DNA of 8,656 nt from JAENVT01 sp031412355 (GTDB taxonomy: Bacteria; Actinomycetota; Acidimicrobiia; Acidimicrobiales; Ilumatobacteraceae), in assembly GCA_031412355.1 (NCBI GenBank), contig JANOCR010000298.1:1-8656 (forward strand). The letters run 5' to 3'. Under the pieces are notes generated by a model that was not told the origin of the DNA, did not search any database, and saw only the letters and a program-made list of their open reading frames with translations. Position 1 is the first letter of the stretch; each line of letters begins with the position of its first letter. A program made the position numbers and the translations under genes. Below, piece after piece: positions 6,997 through 8,656 of the stretch.

Positions 6997-8346
6997 ATGG
7001 CATCGAAGAGCGCGACCTCGAACCTCGCACGCAATGTTCCGGTCGCGCTCTTCGTCGCCGCGATCGCCATCCTGGCTCAGGGCCTCATCGCCCGGGCTAT
7101 GCAAGACAATGGTCGGGCCGCGATGCCCGACCCAGAACAGATGGCGTTGCTCAGCACCGGCAGGATCGGAACCCCCAATGTCGTGAAGCTGTGGGAGCAG
7201 CGTGTGCAGGCCGTCCCCGGTAGCGCGACCTTCCGCACCAGGTTGGCGGAGAGCAACCTGACTCTCGCCGGCGAGACCGGCGATCTCAATCTGTACGAGA
7301 AGGCCGAAGGCATTGCCCGAGCTGCGGTCGAGATCGACCCGACCAACGAGTCGGCCAACCTCACGTTGGCCTCGGCGCTGTCCGGCCAACACGACTTCGG
7401 AGCGGCGCTCGAACTGGCCGACGGAGTGCTTGCTCGAGCGCCGAAATCGGTCGGCGCGCGTATCGCTGCGGGCGACGCTCATCTCGAATTGGGTGAGTAT
7501 GAAGCCGCCACCGGGGTGTACACCGAGCTCGACCAGGAGCTGCCCGGCTTGCCGTCGATCCTCAGCCGCCGAGCTCGCGTCGCCGCGTTGACGGGTGGGC
7601 TCGATCAGGCAATTGACCTCGCCCGCCAGGCGTTGATCGGCGCGGGCGAGGAGGATCTCGACACGTTCACCGGCGCGTTCTACTGGTTCCAGCTGGCCAA
7701 CTACCAGTACCAGGCTGGTCGCTACGACGATGCCGCGGCCATGTTGAGGTCGGCGCTGCAGGTCGAGCCGCAACACATCGGGTCGACCGAGTTGCTCGGC
7801 AAGCTTCTGGTCGCGCAAGGTCACCTCGACGACGCAACTCAGTTGTACGAGCAGCTGTTGCAACGCACCGATGCGGCCGACCTGCGCGGCGAACTGGCCA
7901 AGCTGTATGCGCATGCGGGCCGCACCGACGATGCCCGTAGACAGATCGAGCTCGGGCTCGACATCGCCCGAACTCAGGCCGGCAAGTATCCGGCGGAACG
8001 TCGACACCTGATCGGCTTTCTGGCCGACGAGGATCCTGCGTTCGCCTTGCAACTGGCGCGTGACGATCTCGAGCTTCGTTCCGACGTGCAGACCTACGGA
8101 TGGCTGGCATGGTCGCTGTTACAGGCCGGCAAGGCCGATGAGGCAGTGACATACGTCGACGAGGCACTGCGACTGGGCACGCAGGACGCCTGGCTGCTCT
8201 ACCAAACCGGTTCGGTCTATGCCGCGGTGGGCGATGTGGATCGCGCCCGAACGCAGCTCGTCGCCGCCCTCGATCTGAACCCCGAGTTCGACCTGGTGCA
8301 CGCCCAACACGCACGCGACCTGCTCGCCGGTCTACCGGCGATGTAG
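6997..8346 (+). CDS. Membrane-anchored tetratricopeptide repeat protein
   Basis: This is a 449-residue protein. A short N-terminus with R12 leads into one hydrophobic segment at about 13-32, followed by R33. There is no good signal peptidase site, so it is probably an N-terminal anchor with the rest outside the cytoplasm. The remainder is mostly paired helices of TPR type. The clearest units are near 99-132, 133-166, 228-260, 262-293, 366-398 and 399-432. They contain motifs such as LANYQYQAGRYDDAAAMLRSAL and GSVYAAVGDVDRARTQLVAALDLNP. TPRs bind proteins, so a scaffold or assembly role for the secreted DUF4331 partner is plausible but inferred. The start at 6997 has AGAGGT about 8 bases upstream. 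The same frame is open back to 6901, but that part lies within the DUF4331 gene. The stop at 8344-8346 directly abuts the convergent gene. Confidence 0.85.
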   Translation: MASKSATSNLARNVPVALFVAAIAILAQGLIARAMQDNGRAAMPDPEQMALLSTGRIGTPNVVKLWEQRVQAVPGSATFRTRLAESNLTLAGETGDLNLYEKAEGIARAAVEIDPTNESANLTLASALSGQHDFGAALELADGVLARAPKSVGARIAAGDAHLELGEYEAATGVYTELDQELPGLPSILSRRARVAALTGGLDQAIDLARQALIGAGEEDLDTFTGAFYWFQLANYQYQAGRYDDAAAMLRSALQVEPQHIGSTELLGKLLVAQGHLDDATQLYEQLLQRTDAADLRGELAKLYAHAGRTDDARRQIELGLDIARTQAGKYPAERRHLIGFLADEDPAFALQLARDDLELRSDVQTYGWLAWSLLQAGKADEAVTYVDEALRLGTQDAWLLYQTGSVYAAVGDVDRARTQLVAALDLNPEFDLVHAQHARDLLAGLPAM

Positions 8347-8656
8347 TCATGCGCTGGATTGCGAGTTCGGCGGCGGTGGGCCGTCGTTGCGCATCGACTC
8401 CAGCGTCGAGACGAGGGTGGCGGTTGCCGCGCGGAACAGCGTCTCGAATGCTGCGAATGGCGCGGTCAGGTTGAACACATCAGAGGCCTCGGGCATGGGT
8501 AGCAGCGTGGCCTCCACACCGAACGAGGCGACGTCGATCTGGCGGACTGTGCTGCCGTGCACCGTTTTGCCGAGCGTCGGCGCGGCGTCGGGGTAGCGAT
8601 ACGCGAGGTTCTGCAGCAGCCGGGCGAGGTGGTGCAGGGTGGTATCGATGAACCCC
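8347..8656 (-). CDS. C-terminal part of an unrecognised protein
   Basis: On the minus strand a frame is open from the right edge to the TGA at 8349-8347, giving 102 visible residues; the start lies outside the window. The visible part begins GFIDTTLHHLARLLQNLAYRYP and continues with VRQIDVASFGVEATLLPMP. It then has a helical stretch (NLTAPFAAFETLFRAATATLVSTLESM) and ends in a flexible Pro/Ser tail. I do not recognise the family. A GTG at 8562 could start a 71-residue protein, but the reading continues smoothly upstream with ordinary codon use, so a truncated longer gene is more likely. There is no overlap with the TPR gene: the two stop codons touch. Coding status is supported by context (the strand opposite is otherwise empty) and amino-acid composition only. 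Confidence 0.6.
   Translation of the reverse strand, partial: GFIDTTLHHLARLLQNLAYRYPDAAPTLGKTVHGSTVRQIDVASFGVEATLLPMPEASDVFNLTAPFAAFETLFRAATATLVSTLESMRNDGPPPPNSQSSA

Noticed and set aside
5778..7070. A 430-codon minus-strand open frame.
   Set aside because: It runs antisense across the end of the NERD gene and the whole DUF4331 gene, both with strong protein evidence.
6907..8052. A 381-codon minus-strand open frame.
   Set aside because: It is antisense to the TPR gene, has no recognisable domain, and its composition is that of a reverse-complement shadow.

Overview
The window reads as chromosomal DNA of a high-GC actinobacterium. Codons are rich in GTC, GAC, CGC and TCG, the TIGR03085-like and NERD proteins are of actinobacterial type, and two genes carry a TANNNT-like -10 element set for leaderless transcription. 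An Acidimicrobiia (Ilumatobacter-like) source is my guess from overall flavour, not something the sequence proves. Genes are packed tightly, with no gene-free stretch longer than about 110 bases. I see no rRNA or tRNA gene, insertion sequence or CRISPR array.

Layout. (1) 1-2015, minus: a secreted lipoprotein of the beta-propeller domain family (PF09826 type), with its C-terminus beyond the left edge. (2) 2117-2748, plus: a VapBC-type toxin-antitoxin pair, a ribbon-helix-helix antitoxin followed by a PIN-domain toxin. It is preceded by a compact palindromic operator that overlaps a predicted leaderless promoter. (3) 2753-4432, minus: a two-domain ABC-F ATPase, convergent with the toxin and only 4 bases from it. 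(4) 4448-5080, plus: a TIGR03085-like protein of the DinB/MDMPI fold, divergent from the ABC-F gene. (5) 5162-5890, plus: a protein with a four-cysteine zinc-ribbon-like N-terminus and a NERD nuclease domain whose ExK catalytic pair is lost. (6) 5997-8346, plus: a two-gene operon of a secreted DUF4331 protein and a membrane-anchored TPR protein, preceded by direct repeats and a leader hairpin. (7) 8347-8656, minus: the C-terminal end of an unrecognised protein, abutting the TPR gene stop to stop.

How they may work together. VapB and VapC form one functional unit: toxin, neutralising antitoxin and autoregulation. The DUF4331 and TPR proteins probably form a second, envelope-located unit of unknown function. 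The other genes look like independent transcription units. The best candidates for something undescribed are the DUF4331-TPR operon with its structured leader, and the degenerate zinc-ribbon NERD protein. No complete new defence or metabolic system is evident.
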